From positions 35,253-99,252 of the forward strand of contig JAFTDD010000058.1 in NCBI GenBank assembly GCA_017454355.1: a DNA stretch of 64,000 nt, given 5' to 3'. Below, piece after piece: positions 18,900 to 27,380 of this stretch. A program made the translations under genes and the position numbers. The notes beneath the pieces were generated by a model. It was not told the DNA's origin. It made no database searches and saw nothing but the letters and a program-made list of their open reading frames with translations. Numbering within the stretch: position 1 is the stretch's first letter; every line of letters starts with the position of its first letter. Origin of the DNA: Muribaculaceae bacterium (GTDB lineage Bacteria; Bacteroidota; Bacteroidia; Bacteroidales; Muribaculaceae).

Positions 18900-19769
18900 T
18901 TACAACGAATCAATGATGGAATTGTCGAGGCCGGTGACTTTTGAAATCATGTCACTTGTCAGCCCCGCTGCTTTCATGCTGCGGGCCATGTCGATGGCCG
19001 CCTCATGTCGTCCTTTGGCTTCGCCCTCGGCGCGTCCTTTTTCCAGTCCGGCCGCATAGCGGTATTCAGCCTCGTTGATGAATGCTTTCTCAACTCTCAC
19101 GTCGTCCCAGAACTTGTCATATCCGGCCATTTCCTCGGGAGTGTATCCGCTCTCCTCAACAATCTCCACGGCGCGTTGCACCTCCGGGTTCTCAAGCAAC
19201 TCCGGCGGCACCGTTTGCGACTTGCCTCCCACCTCGGTGAGGAAGCGCAGCCACAGCACCATCATTTTCTTGTCGCTCACGGTGTGAGGTTGGAACTTCG
19301 GCAGTTCGACAAACACAAGGTGAAGTCCCTCAATCACGCGGTCGGAGTGCCGCTCGTGCACCATACGGTAATAGTGGTAAAACTCGTCTTTGTCGGGCTC
19401 GAAGATATCGTTGACCAAATTCAACGAGTAGACCGGTTGCAGGTTGCTGAACCGGTCACCCTTGTCGAGTTGGTTGACGTAAGCCTTGGCTGCGTTGAAC
19501 ATCACGCGTTGCTTGAACTCGGTGGTCCACTCCATCTGCATCTCGACGATGAATTGGCGTCCGTCACGTTCGCGGCACTTGACGTCAACGATGCTGTTTT
19601 TGCGGGTTGGAGTGCGTGGCGCTTGTTCCGGGGCGAGATATTCGATAGACGTGATTTCGCGGCCCGGCTCGAGAGGCAGCAGGGCATTTAGCAGGCTCAT
19701 CACCAGGTCGGGGTGCTCACCGAACACCTTCTTGAACGTCAGGTCGGCTTTTGGATCGAGATATCTCAT
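18900..19769 (-). CDS. Rpn-family (PD-(D/E)XK) nuclease / putative transposase-like protein
   Basis: Start at ATG 19769 (MRYLDPKADLTFKKVFGEHPD), giving 289 residues; the upstream extension precedes the promoter. The N-terminus is the hallmark of the recombination-promoting nuclease family, and NSIVDVKCRERDGRQFIVEMQ supplies the D...ExQ catalytic core. The C-terminal ARSMKAAGLTSDMISKVTG with a Gly/Glu-rich linker is typical. E. coli relatives are DNA endonucleases that stimulate RecA-independent recombination. It heads the dTDP-sugar operon, an unexpected place. Confidence 0.85.
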   Translation of the reverse strand: MRYLDPKADLTFKKVFGEHPDLVMSLLNALLPLEPGREITSIEYLAPEQAPRTPTRKNSIVDVKCRERDGRQFIVEMQMEWTTEFKQRVMFNAAKAYVNQLDKGDRFSNLQPVYSLNLVNDIFEPDKDEFYHYYRMVHERHSDRVIEGLHLVFVELPKFQPHTVSDKKMMVLWLRFLTEVGGKSQTVPPELLENPEVQRAVEIVEESGYTPEEMAGYDKFWDDVRVEKAFINEAEYRYAAGLEKGRAEGEAKGRHEAAIDMARSMKAAGLTSDMISKVTGLDNSIIDSL

Positions 19770-19797
19770 GACTGTTAATCTAATTTGTTTGGCACCA

Positions 19798-19805
19798 CAA
19801 AAATA
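19798..19805 (-). promoter_or_regulatory. -7 box (TATTTTTG) for the Rpn gene and probably the dTDP-sugar operon
   Basis: CAAAAATA on the plus strand; it lies 29 bases before ATG 19769 and would exclude the longer start. It may drive the whole minus-strand run down to 12713. Confidence 0.5.
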
Positions 19806-19879
19806 GCAAAAATTATATTCATTTGCAATAATCTTGCGCGAAAAAATGCCATTTGCCAAAAGATGACGGGAGTGGCTCC

Positions 19880-21001
19880 TCAACTCATGCGCGACTTATA
19901 GTCATCGTAGGTGAAGCGCCGCAGCACCTCTAACGTGCCGTCGCTCTTTTGATAGACGATGGCCGGGTGGTCGATGCCGTTGAACATCGTTGTCTTCACC
20001 GTGGTGTAGTGGTTCATGTCAAGCAGCGTGAGACGCTCGCCTCGTTGTAGGACGTGGTCGAAACTCCAGTCGCCGACAAAGTCGCCGCTCAGGCACGAGT
20101 TGCCTCCCAGCCGATAGGTGGGTCGCGATGTGTCAACCTCCGGCAGCGCCTCGGCTATCGCCGGCTTGTAAGGCATCTCCAGACAGTCGGGCATGTGGCA
20201 AGCAAACGACACGTCAACGATTGCTGTGCGTATGCCGCTGTTTTCCACAACATCCACCACGCTCGTCACCAAGTCGCCGGTCTGCCAGCAGAACGCGCTG
20301 CCCGGCTCTAAAATCACCTCAAGATTGGGGTGCCGTTGCTTGAAGTCCAGCAGCAGTGCCACCAGGTGGTCGCGGTCGTAGCCTTCGCGCGTCATCAGGT
20401 GGCCTCCACCCATATTAATCCATTTCACGTGCGGCAACAGGTGTCCAAATTGTTGCTCAACGGCCTCAAGCACTGTGGCCAAGTCGTGACTCGTGCTCTC
20501 ACAAAGCGCGTGGAAGTGTAGTCCCTCAATGCCATCGGGCAGTTGCGGCAGGCGGTCGGCCGTCACACCGAAGCGCGACCCGGCGCCGCATGGGTTGTAG
20601 ATGTCCGTTTCAACCACGCTACACATCGGATTGATGCGCAGGCCGCAACTCACACGCCCCACAACCCGCTCCTTGAATCGCAGGAATTGATCCACCGAGT
20701 TGAACGTGATGTGGCTGCTACCGGCCACAAACCGGTCGATTGTCGCTTCGGTGTATGCGGGGCAGTAGGTGTGCGCAAGGCAGCCCAACTCCTCGTTAGC
20801 CAGCAGCATCTCGTTCAGCGAACTCGCTGTCGAACGGACGCCCCGCTCTCGCATCACTCCAAACGTTCGCCACAACGCGTTGGCCTTGAACGCCATGATG
20901 ATAGTCACGCCGGCGCGACGCGCAACATCGGTGATAATATCCAGGTTGTGACGCAGTTTGTCCTCATAGACGATATAAAACGGTGTTTCCATCATTGTCA
21001 T
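19880..21001 (-). CDS. nspC: Carboxynorspermidine decarboxylase
   Basis: 373 residues. PLP-binding Lys39 is in MAFKANALW; HFHALCES, NMGGGHLMTREGYD, EPGSAFCWQTG and the C-terminal GNSCLSGDFVGDW (active-site Cys and Asp) define this ornithine/DAP-decarboxylase-fold group. It converts carboxynorspermidine or carboxyspermidine to the polyamine. The ATG overlaps the stop of the helicase gene (ATGA at 21001-20998), indicating translational coupling, although the functions appear unrelated. Confidence 0.92.
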   Translation of the reverse strand: MTMMETPFYIVYEDKLRHNLDIITDVARRAGVTIIMAFKANALWRTFGVMRERGVRSTASSLNEMLLANEELGCLAHTYCPAYTEATIDRFVAGSSHITFNSVDQFLRFKERVVGRVSCGLRINPMCSVVETDIYNPCGAGSRFGVTADRLPQLPDGIEGLHFHALCESTSHDLATVLEAVEQQFGHLLPHVKWINMGGGHLMTREGYDRDHLVALLLDFKQRHPNLEVILEPGSAFCWQTGDLVTSVVDVVENSGIRTAIVDVSFACHMPDCLEMPYKPAIAEALPEVDTSRPTYRLGGNSCLSGDFVGDWSFDHVLQRGERLTLLDMNHYTTVKTTMFNGIDHPAIVYQKSDGTLEVLRRFTYDDYKSRMS

Positions 21002-23352
21002 TGGTTTTTAATCAAGAATTTAGCGAATTTTAGCATCAGGCGGCGCTCGCCAAGTTCTCCGAATGTGACGGTAATCTGGTGGTCGCTTGTCGAGGTGTCG
21101 ACGGCGGTGATAACGCCCACGCCAAATCGCTCGTGCTGTATCATCATTCCCTCGGCCAGTTCGGCCGCGGTGTGGGTCGCGTACGGTCCTGATGTGGCCA
21201 CTGCCGGGCGTGAAATTGGCGGGCGTGGCGGCGTGTATGGCGCGCGCGGTGCCGGCTTGCGGCGGTCCGCTATACGGTTCGTTATCGGATAGCGTGGTGC
21301 CGGGCGATCAAGGACCCGGTCGCTCTCGTCGGTATTGTCCCAGCGGCGTGCCACCTGCAGGTACCGCGGGTCGATTTCGCGCAGGAAACGGCTCATTACA
21401 CACTGCTTTTGCTGTCCGAAGACCGACCGCTGTTCGGCAAAGGTTATCATACACGTTGTCTTGGCGCGCGTGATGGCCACATACATCAGGCGCCGTTCCT
21501 CTTCCACGCCATTTGGCGTGTCGGTCGACATAGACGACGGGAAGAGGTCTTCCTCGGCTCCCACGATAATGATGTGGGCAAACTCAAGCCCCTTGGCGGC
21601 ATGCACCGTCATCAACGTCACGCGGTCGGAGTCGGCATCCTTGTCATCGTCCTGGTCGGTGAGCAGCGATGTCTCGGCCAAGAAGTCGGCCAGCGCGACA
21701 CCTCCTTCAAGGCCCTGCTCCTGCTTGCCGCTGACAAAGTCGGCCGCCGCGTTAATCAACTCGCGCAGGTTCTCTTGCCGGCTGATGTTCTCCGGTGTCT
21801 TGTCGCCCATGAGCACTGTCATCAGGCCGGTGGCGGCAATCACATTGTTGGCGGCTTGCAGCGCGTCCTCCGCTGTGGCCACCATATCGCTCAAGCGCTT
21901 GACCAGCGCGGCAAACTCGTCCAACTTGCGCAGCGTGCCGTTGTTAACCGGCAGCGCCATGTCGCGCGCGTGACTCACAGCGTGCCATAGGCTCACGTTG
22001 TGGCGGAACGCCGCGTCGCGCAGCCTGCCCACGGTCGTGTCGCCGATGCCTCGAGGCGGATAGTTGATTACTCGCAGCAGAGCCTCATCGTCGTCGGGGT
22101 TTGTCGTCAGGCGGAAGTAGGCCACCGCGTCCTTGATTTCCTTGCGTTGGTAGAACGATAGCCCGCCATAGATGCGGTAGGGAATCGAGTCGCGCACGTT
22201 GCCGTGGCTGTCGCGCCGGCCGCCGTTGCTCAGGGCTTGCTCCAGCACGCGCGACTGCGCGTTGGTGCGGTAGAGCACCGCGAAGTCGCCGTAGGCGCAC
22301 CCCGCGCGTGACTTCACCTGCACGATGTGGTTAGCCACGATATACGCCTCCTCATAGTCGCTATAGCATCTCACCACCTCGATGAGGCTGCCGCGCTCGT
22401 TGGTCGAGAAGATGTGCTTTGGAATTTGATGCTCGTTGTGGGTAATGAGCGAATTTGCCGCGTCAATGATATTCTGGGTCGAGCGGTAGTTGCGTTCCAA
22501 TTTGAATGTCCGCAGCGAGGGGTAGAAGCGCTCCAACTTCAAGATATTGTCGATGTTGGCTCCGCGAAACGAGTAGATAGACTGCGCGTCGTCGCCCACC
22601 ACACACAGGTGCCCCTCCTTGCCGCACAACTGCATCATAATCATGTGTTGTGCAAAGTTTGTGTCTTGATACTCGTCCACCAGGATATAGCGGAACATGT
22701 CGCGGTATCGCTCGGCCACGTCAGGGTTGTCGCGCAGCAGCACGTTGGTGTTCATCAGCAGGTCGTCAAAGTCCATGGCACCGGCGATGCGGCAGCGGTC
22801 CACGTAGGCCTGATAGATTGCGGCCGTTGCCGGACGGTCGGCACGTTCATCGCGCCGGAGCAGGTTGTCGTCGGCGGCATAGGCGGCCGGTGAGATTAAC
22901 TTGTTCTTGCTGTCGCTGATGATGTCAAACACTGCGCTTGGCGTGTACACTTTCTCGTCAAGTTGCATGTCGCGCACAATCATCTTCACAAGAGCCTTGG
23001 AGTCGCTTGTGTCATAGATGGTGTAGTCGTGGCGGTAGCCCAATCGCTCGGCGTTGACCCGCAGCAGTCGCGCGAAGATGCTGTGGAACGTGCCCATCCA
23101 CAATTGCCGTGCCACGTCGGCTCCCACCAGCCCCTCGATGCGCTCGCGCATCTCGCGGGCTGCCTTGTTGGTGAACGTTAGCGCCATGATGCGGTAGGGC
23201 GCGTAGCCGTTGTGCAGCAGGTGTACTATTTTATACGTCAGCACGCGCGTCTTGCCGCTGCCGGCACCCGCAATCACCAGTTGAGGGCCGTCAAGGTATT
23301 CCACAGCGGCGCGCTGCTGCTCGTTCAAGTCATTCAGATAGTCATTCATCAA
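20998..23352 (-). CDS. UvrD/PcrA-type superfamily 1 DNA helicase
   Basis: 784 residues. LNEQQRAAVEYLDGP is the Q-motif region, Walker A is GAGSGKT (residues 29-35), motif II is LVDEYQDTN, and later motifs include GDDAQSIYSFRGA, LERNYRST, VTLMTVHAAKGLEF and EERRLMYVAITRAK. Length and C-terminal tail (Pro/Arg-rich, then VGDRVxH-like HERFGVGVITAVD) fit PcrA/UvrD, a 3'-5' helicase of DNA repair. It follows the HsdR_N gene by 24 bases and is coupled to nspC. Confidence 0.93.
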   Translation of the reverse strand: MMNDYLNDLNEQQRAAVEYLDGPQLVIAGAGSGKTRVLTYKIVHLLHNGYAPYRIMALTFTNKAAREMRERIEGLVGADVARQLWMGTFHSIFARLLRVNAERLGYRHDYTIYDTSDSKALVKMIVRDMQLDEKVYTPSAVFDIISDSKNKLISPAAYAADDNLLRRDERADRPATAAIYQAYVDRCRIAGAMDFDDLLMNTNVLLRDNPDVAERYRDMFRYILVDEYQDTNFAQHMIMMQLCGKEGHLCVVGDDAQSIYSFRGANIDNILKLERFYPSLRTFKLERNYRSTQNIIDAANSLITHNEHQIPKHIFSTNERGSLIEVVRCYSDYEEAYIVANHIVQVKSRAGCAYGDFAVLYRTNAQSRVLEQALSNGGRRDSHGNVRDSIPYRIYGGLSFYQRKEIKDAVAYFRLTTNPDDDEALLRVINYPPRGIGDTTVGRLRDAAFRHNVSLWHAVSHARDMALPVNNGTLRKLDEFAALVKRLSDMVATAEDALQAANNVIAATGLMTVLMGDKTPENISRQENLRELINAAADFVSGKQEQGLEGGVALADFLAETSLLTDQDDDKDADSDRVTLMTVHAAKGLEFAHIIIVGAEEDLFPSSMSTDTPNGVEEERRLMYVAITRAKTTCMITFAEQRSVFGQQKQCVMSRFLREIDPRYLQVARRWDNTDESDRVLDRPAPRYPITNRIADRRKPAPRAPYTPPRPPISRPAVATSGPYATHTAAELAEGMMIQHERFGVGVITAVDTSTSDHQITVTFGELGERRLMLKFAKFLIKNQ

Positions 23353-23376
23353 TGCTGGAAGTTTAGAAAAAGTAGG

Positions 23377-23832
23377 CTATCGGGCAAGCGTGCTATACGG
23401 CGGTATGTCCTGCAGGAAACGGTATGTGCCTGTGTCGTAGTCAATCTCGCAGCAATAATGCGCGAGACCGTTGCTCACCATCAGGTATCGTGCCTTGAGC
23501 ACCATATTGTAGCGCACAATCTGGTCAAACGTCTTCTGCGTGACGGCCACGCTTGGAGCCTTATACTCCACGATTGCCAGCGGCTCGCCGCCGGGGTCGG
23601 CCACCAATGTGTCACACCGGCGGTGAATGCCGTTTTGTGTGAGTGACACCTCGTTTGCCATCAGCCCCTCCGGGAAACCGCGCTCCTCAATCAGGAAGCG
23701 CGTGAAGTGTTGCCGCACCCATTCCTCGGGCGTGAGCGCCACATACCGTCGCCGCAGCCGGTCATAGATTGTCACCGTCCCCTTTTCATCTTTCGATATG
23801 TTAAAATCGTATTTTGGCAGGTTAAGTTCCAT
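23377..23832 (-). CDS. HsdR N-terminal-domain protein (PD-(D/E)XK nuclease-like)
   Basis: 151 residues made of just the type I restriction R-subunit N-terminal fold: RRCDTLVADPGGEPLAIVEYKAP holds the Asp and the ExK of the nuclease core. No helicase domain, methylase or specificity gene is near, so this is not a restriction system; it is a stand-alone conserved Bacteroidetes gene commonly next to holA. Role unknown. It is divergent from holA and shares a palindromic promoter with it. Confidence 0.85.
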   Translation of the reverse strand: MELNLPKYDFNISKDEKGTVTIYDRLRRRYVALTPEEWVRQHFTRFLIEERGFPEGLMANEVSLTQNGIHRRCDTLVADPGGEPLAIVEYKAPSVAVTQKTFDQIVRYNMVLKARYLMVSNGLAHYCCEIDYDTGTYRFLQDIPPYSTLAR

Positions 23833-23842
23833 TTCTTTTGTT

Positions 23843-23858
23843 TAACTTTGCAAAGTTA
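23843..23858. promoter_or_regulatory. Palindromic divergent promoter core
   Basis: TAACTTTGCAAAGTTA is a perfect 16-bp palindrome made of two abutting TAnnTTTG boxes on opposite strands. The plus box serves holA (ATG 23874), the minus box serves the HsdR_N gene (ATG 23832), which would then have a very short leader. Confidence 0.65.
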
Positions 23859-23873
23859 ATCATTTTTTCAGGA

Positions 23874-24923
23874 ATGGCCGAAAAAAAAGAGACAATAACT
23901 TACGCATCGCTGCGCGCCGAGGTGACTGCCGGCAAGTTCCGCCCAATCTATGTGTTGCAGGGCGAGGAGCCTTATTATATCGACCAACTCCAGCAACTCA
24001 TTGTCGACAAGGCTCTCCAGGACTGTGAGCCGGAGTTCAACCTCAACGTCTTCTACGGCGACACGGCGCGTGTGGCCGATGTCATTACAGCCGCCAAGCA
24101 GTACCCGACGTTCGCTCCACGCCGTGTTGTCATGCTGCGCGAGGCTCAACTCATCTCCAAGCAGCCCGGCCACAAGGACGACCTTGACCTGTTGCAGCAC
24201 TACGCCGCCAAGCCGCTCTCCAGCACCGTGCTCGTCATCTGCCACAAAGGCGGCGACCTGAAGAGCAAACCATTCATTGAGGCAATGCGCAGCGCTCGCA
24301 GCGGTGTTGTTTTCTCTTCGCCAAAACTGCGTAGCGACCGCGACCTGCGCGCCGCCATCAGCGGCTATGTGACCTCTATCGGCTGCTCGATCGACGCCAA
24401 GAGTGAGCAAATGCTTGCCGACTGCATCGGAGCCGACCTGTCGCGCATGTTTGGCGAACTCGACAAACTGCGGCTGCTCGTGGGTGCCGACCGCAAGATT
24501 ACTCCGGAACTAATCGAGCGCAATGTGGGCATCAGCAAAGACTTCAACAACTTTGAACTTGAGGACGCCCTGCGCACACGCAATGCCGAGAAGGCCTACC
24601 GCATCGTCACCTATTTTGAGCGCAATCCAAAGAACAACCCCGTTGTGGTTACCGTGAGTATGCTCTTCGGCTTTTTCTCCAACGTCTTGCTTGTCGCCGC
24701 CTCGCGCGACCAGTCGCCTGCGACTCTCATGTCAATCACCGGCACCAAGTCTCAGTGGCGCGTCGACAAGTTTCGTGAGGCAGCCCGCAACTACTCCAAG
24801 CGCGCCCTGGTGAGCATCATCACCCACATCCGCCGCTGCGACGCGCGCACCAAAGGTATCGGCTCCCGTCAGAACGAGTATGACCTGTTGCGCGAACTCA
24901 TCTTTACCATCCTCCACAGTTGA
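23874..24923 (+). CDS. holA: DNA polymerase III subunit delta
   Basis: Start at ATG 23874 (MAEKKETITYASLRAEV), because the upstream in-frame codon at 23838 precedes the promoter; 349 residues. FRPIYVLQGEEPYYIDQL is the typical beginning, with VVMLREAQ and a C-terminal helical collar domain (AARNYSKRALVSIITHIRRCDARTKGIG). The protein is the clamp-loader subunit that opens the sliding clamp. The next gene begins 18 bases downstream. Confidence 0.92.
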   Translation: MAEKKETITYASLRAEVTAGKFRPIYVLQGEEPYYIDQLQQLIVDKALQDCEPEFNLNVFYGDTARVADVITAAKQYPTFAPRRVVMLREAQLISKQPGHKDDLDLLQHYAAKPLSSTVLVICHKGGDLKSKPFIEAMRSARSGVVFSSPKLRSDRDLRAAISGYVTSIGCSIDAKSEQMLADCIGADLSRMFGELDKLRLLVGADRKITPELIERNVGISKDFNNFELEDALRTRNAEKAYRIVTYFERNPKNNPVVVTVSMLFGFFSNVLLVAASRDQSPATLMSITGTKSQWRVDKFREAARNYSKRALVSIITHIRRCDARTKGIGSRQNEYDLLRELIFTILHS

Positions 24924-24941
24924 CACTTGAAACAATCGACG

Positions 24942-27365
24942 ATGAAATATTATTTTAACTCATCATTGCGATCGCTCTTGGAGCAGGGGGCGATTTCAAC
25001 AAGGACCTACAATTGTCTTTATTCAGTAGGACTTGAGTCAATAGCGGACGTTATCGCATATAGCGCCAATGCCAACGACTTTATGAGAATTAAAGGATTT
25101 GGCCTTAAATCGCGGCAAGAATTAGCCAATGTCTTATCTAACATTAAAGGTGGCTCGGACGTGGCTATTCTGCATTTTGCCAACGACGACTCGCTCCTGC
25201 CGGATATCAATAGATGTTACGAGCAAGCCTACGAAACAGTATTTAGCGGAGAAGGCATTATAGAAGAGTTTATAAGAGGCAAATATCCGTCCTGGAAAAA
25301 TTTATTGACCGGTTTGAAAAATGGTATAGCACCATTGCTCAAGGTCGTGCCCGATTTCACCCGTGAGCAGCATATTTTGTTAAGGACAAAATACAATGAT
25401 TATCTGCAAGAAGTCATTCGACGGGCTTCTCAACAATCTTTAGACATTCAAGACCTAGAGCGTCTCTCGGCCGAATTGAGTGCGCAGATTGATGTTTTTT
25501 CGGAATACGAGCATGCCCATTACTTCATGGACAAACTGCAGCATGAGCGAATCGAAGCGGTCTATCAGAGAATGAGTGAGGAAAATCTCAAGGTGAGGGC
25601 ACGAAATTTTAGGAAGATATATTTGCCGTCATTTGAGAATCTCATCACGTATTTTGACCTCCCGTTGGTCGCCTATCGCGACATCTGCCCCGGGCAGTCA
25701 ATGCGCAAGACGTTGAAGGATATATACAATTTTACTCAAAAGTTTAAAGTTGTGTATCGCAGGCTCGTTGTGCAAACCAGGGAAGAAGTCTTGATGGCCG
25801 ACTTTGAGGAGCGATATTTCTATCTGATGAATGAGCAGCGTGACTTTGTGAAAGAATTTATCGCGGCCAATAGCCACGCTCCGTTGTTTTATCTTGTCTA
25901 TCATTATTTGAAACAGTCGCAGGCAAGAGTTGACAAGATGTTTTGTTTGCGTCACGGCGTGTTTGATGGAAAAAAGTGCCGGCTGGATGATATAGCGCTG
26001 GAGTTTGAAGTAACGCGCGAGCGCGTCCGTCAAGTTCTTGAGAGATCGACAACCGCCCGCAATATTTTGGATAAATATCGGCAAGAATTGAGGTATTACT
26101 CCGTTTTGTTGTCTTCGCCGTTTGTTTGTGAACAGTCGGATGCTTATCTAAGGATATCGGCACAGGAGAAGTTTGATTATGGCTTTGATGCCTTTGCGGC
26201 AATCTTGTCTATAATGTCAAACTTTAAAATTGAAGAAATCCATAATAGAGTTGTCGCTATCAATAAAACAGCCCCGGTAGCATCGGTGGACCTGAAGAAG
26301 TGTGTGAAATCAATTGAGCGTTCTGTCAGGCAGAGGTATCCATGCGATACCGAAATTCCTTTGGAGACCGTTGCCGGTGTTAAAATGTCGGATGACGGAC
26401 TGGAAGAATTAATGACTTATATCGTGAGCGCCATCTTTGACCATGAGGTGAATGATGGCAAAGTCTCGTTCGCTCAAAACTCAATCGATGTGGCGTTTGA
26501 GTTATATCAGATTTTGGCGCAAAAAGGCTCCCCGATGGGCATTGAGGAATTGTTCACCGCGTTCAAGCTAAAGTATCCTGACCACAAGTTTACCAACATA
26601 AATCAGCTTAGACCATACGTTGGACCGATGGCTTATGCGAAATTCAAGGTAAAGCCAATCGGCAACCAGTCGTTGTACGGTTTGGAAGGCTGGGATAATA
26701 TTTACTTTGGCAGTATCCGGGATTTGATGTCTGATACGCTAAACGCCTCTGACGTTCCGTTGCATATAAATGACATCTTTGATGCGGTGGTCAAGTATTT
26801 TCCGAAGACGAGTGTCAAAAGCATTGACTCGAGTATGCAGTCCGATACCCGTGAACGGTTTATATCGTTCGGGAAGGACCTTTGGGGATTAAAGGGCAAG
26901 GACTATGGGGCAGCCTATGCCGTGTCGGCAAATAGCCGAAAACGCAATTCTTTTGTTGACAGACTTGAGGCGTTCAGGCAATTTGTCGATACTAATCATC
27001 GATTCCCACAATCCAATAATGGCGAGGAGGAAGCCTCGTTAAAAAGGTGGTATTACAATGTGGAGAATGGTATCATAATTCCACCCTCAGATGAGGCTCG
27101 CAACAAATATAAGTCGATGATTGAAGGCTTTGCCGGTCAACGCATACCCAGAACCGCTTATGAGGTCTCATTCCTTGAGAAATGCGAGGCATATAAACAG
27201 TTTATCTTGACCGCCCACCAACTTCCCACCACTCATTCCAATCAAGAATTGAGTTATTGGTTCAAGCATGTGAAGGATAATCAGTATGACAGCGATGATT
27301 ATCGTGGTCGCTACCTCAAAGACCTGACCGATTTTATCCGCTCATATAATTTCACCATTCCATGA
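24942..27365 (+). CDS. RNAP alpha-CTD-like / sigma region 4-like DNA-binding protein
   Basis: 807 residues from ATG 24942 (a TTG at 24927 is less likely). Residues about 3-63 (LRSLLEQGAISTRTYNCLYSVG... FMRIKGFGLKSRQELANVL) resemble the helix-hairpin-helix C-terminal domain of RNA polymerase alpha. Residues about 345-370 (LDDIALEFEVTRERVRQVLE) resemble the sigma-70 region 4 helix-turn-helix. Residues about 520-660 look like two winged-helix modules of the HARE type (FELYQILAQKGSPMGIEELF; MSDTLNASDVPLHINDIF). The tail has two W-containing repeats like helicase-associated domains. Codon use is clearly more AT-rich than its neighbours, suggesting transfer. Function unknown; DNA binding is likely. 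Confidence 0.7.
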   Translation: MKYYFNSSLRSLLEQGAISTRTYNCLYSVGLESIADVIAYSANANDFMRIKGFGLKSRQELANVLSNIKGGSDVAILHFANDDSLLPDINRCYEQAYETVFSGEGIIEEFIRGKYPSWKNLLTGLKNGIAPLLKVVPDFTREQHILLRTKYNDYLQEVIRRASQQSLDIQDLERLSAELSAQIDVFSEYEHAHYFMDKLQHERIEAVYQRMSEENLKVRARNFRKIYLPSFENLITYFDLPLVAYRDICPGQSMRKTLKDIYNFTQKFKVVYRRLVVQTREEVLMADFEERYFYLMNEQRDFVKEFIAANSHAPLFYLVYHYLKQSQARVDKMFCLRHGVFDGKKCRLDDIALEFEVTRERVRQVLERSTTARNILDKYRQELRYYSVLLSSPFVCEQSDAYLRISAQEKFDYGFDAFAAILSIMSNFKIEEIHNRVVAINKTAPVASVDLKKCVKSIERSVRQRYPCDTEIPLETVAGVKMSDDGLEELMTYIVSAIFDHEVNDGKVSFAQNSIDVAFELYQILAQKGSPMGIEELFTAFKLKYPDHKFTNINQLRPYVGPMAYAKFKVKPIGNQSLYGLEGWDNIYFGSIRDLMSDTLNASDVPLHINDIFDAVVKYFPKTSVKSIDSSMQSDTRERFISFGKDLWGLKGKDYGAAYAVSANSRKRNSFVDRLEAFRQFVDTNHRFPQSNNGEEEASLKRWYYNVENGIIIPPSDEARNKYKSMIEGFAGQRIPRTAYEVSFLEKCEAYKQFILTAHQLPTTHSNQELSYWFKHVKDNQYDSDDYRGRYLKDLTDFIRSYNFTIP

Positions 27366-27380
27366 GCACGACCCGCCGGG

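Noticed and set aside
23377-23832. Type I restriction system
   Set aside because: Only the HsdR N-terminal domain is present; no helicase part, HsdM or HsdS near.
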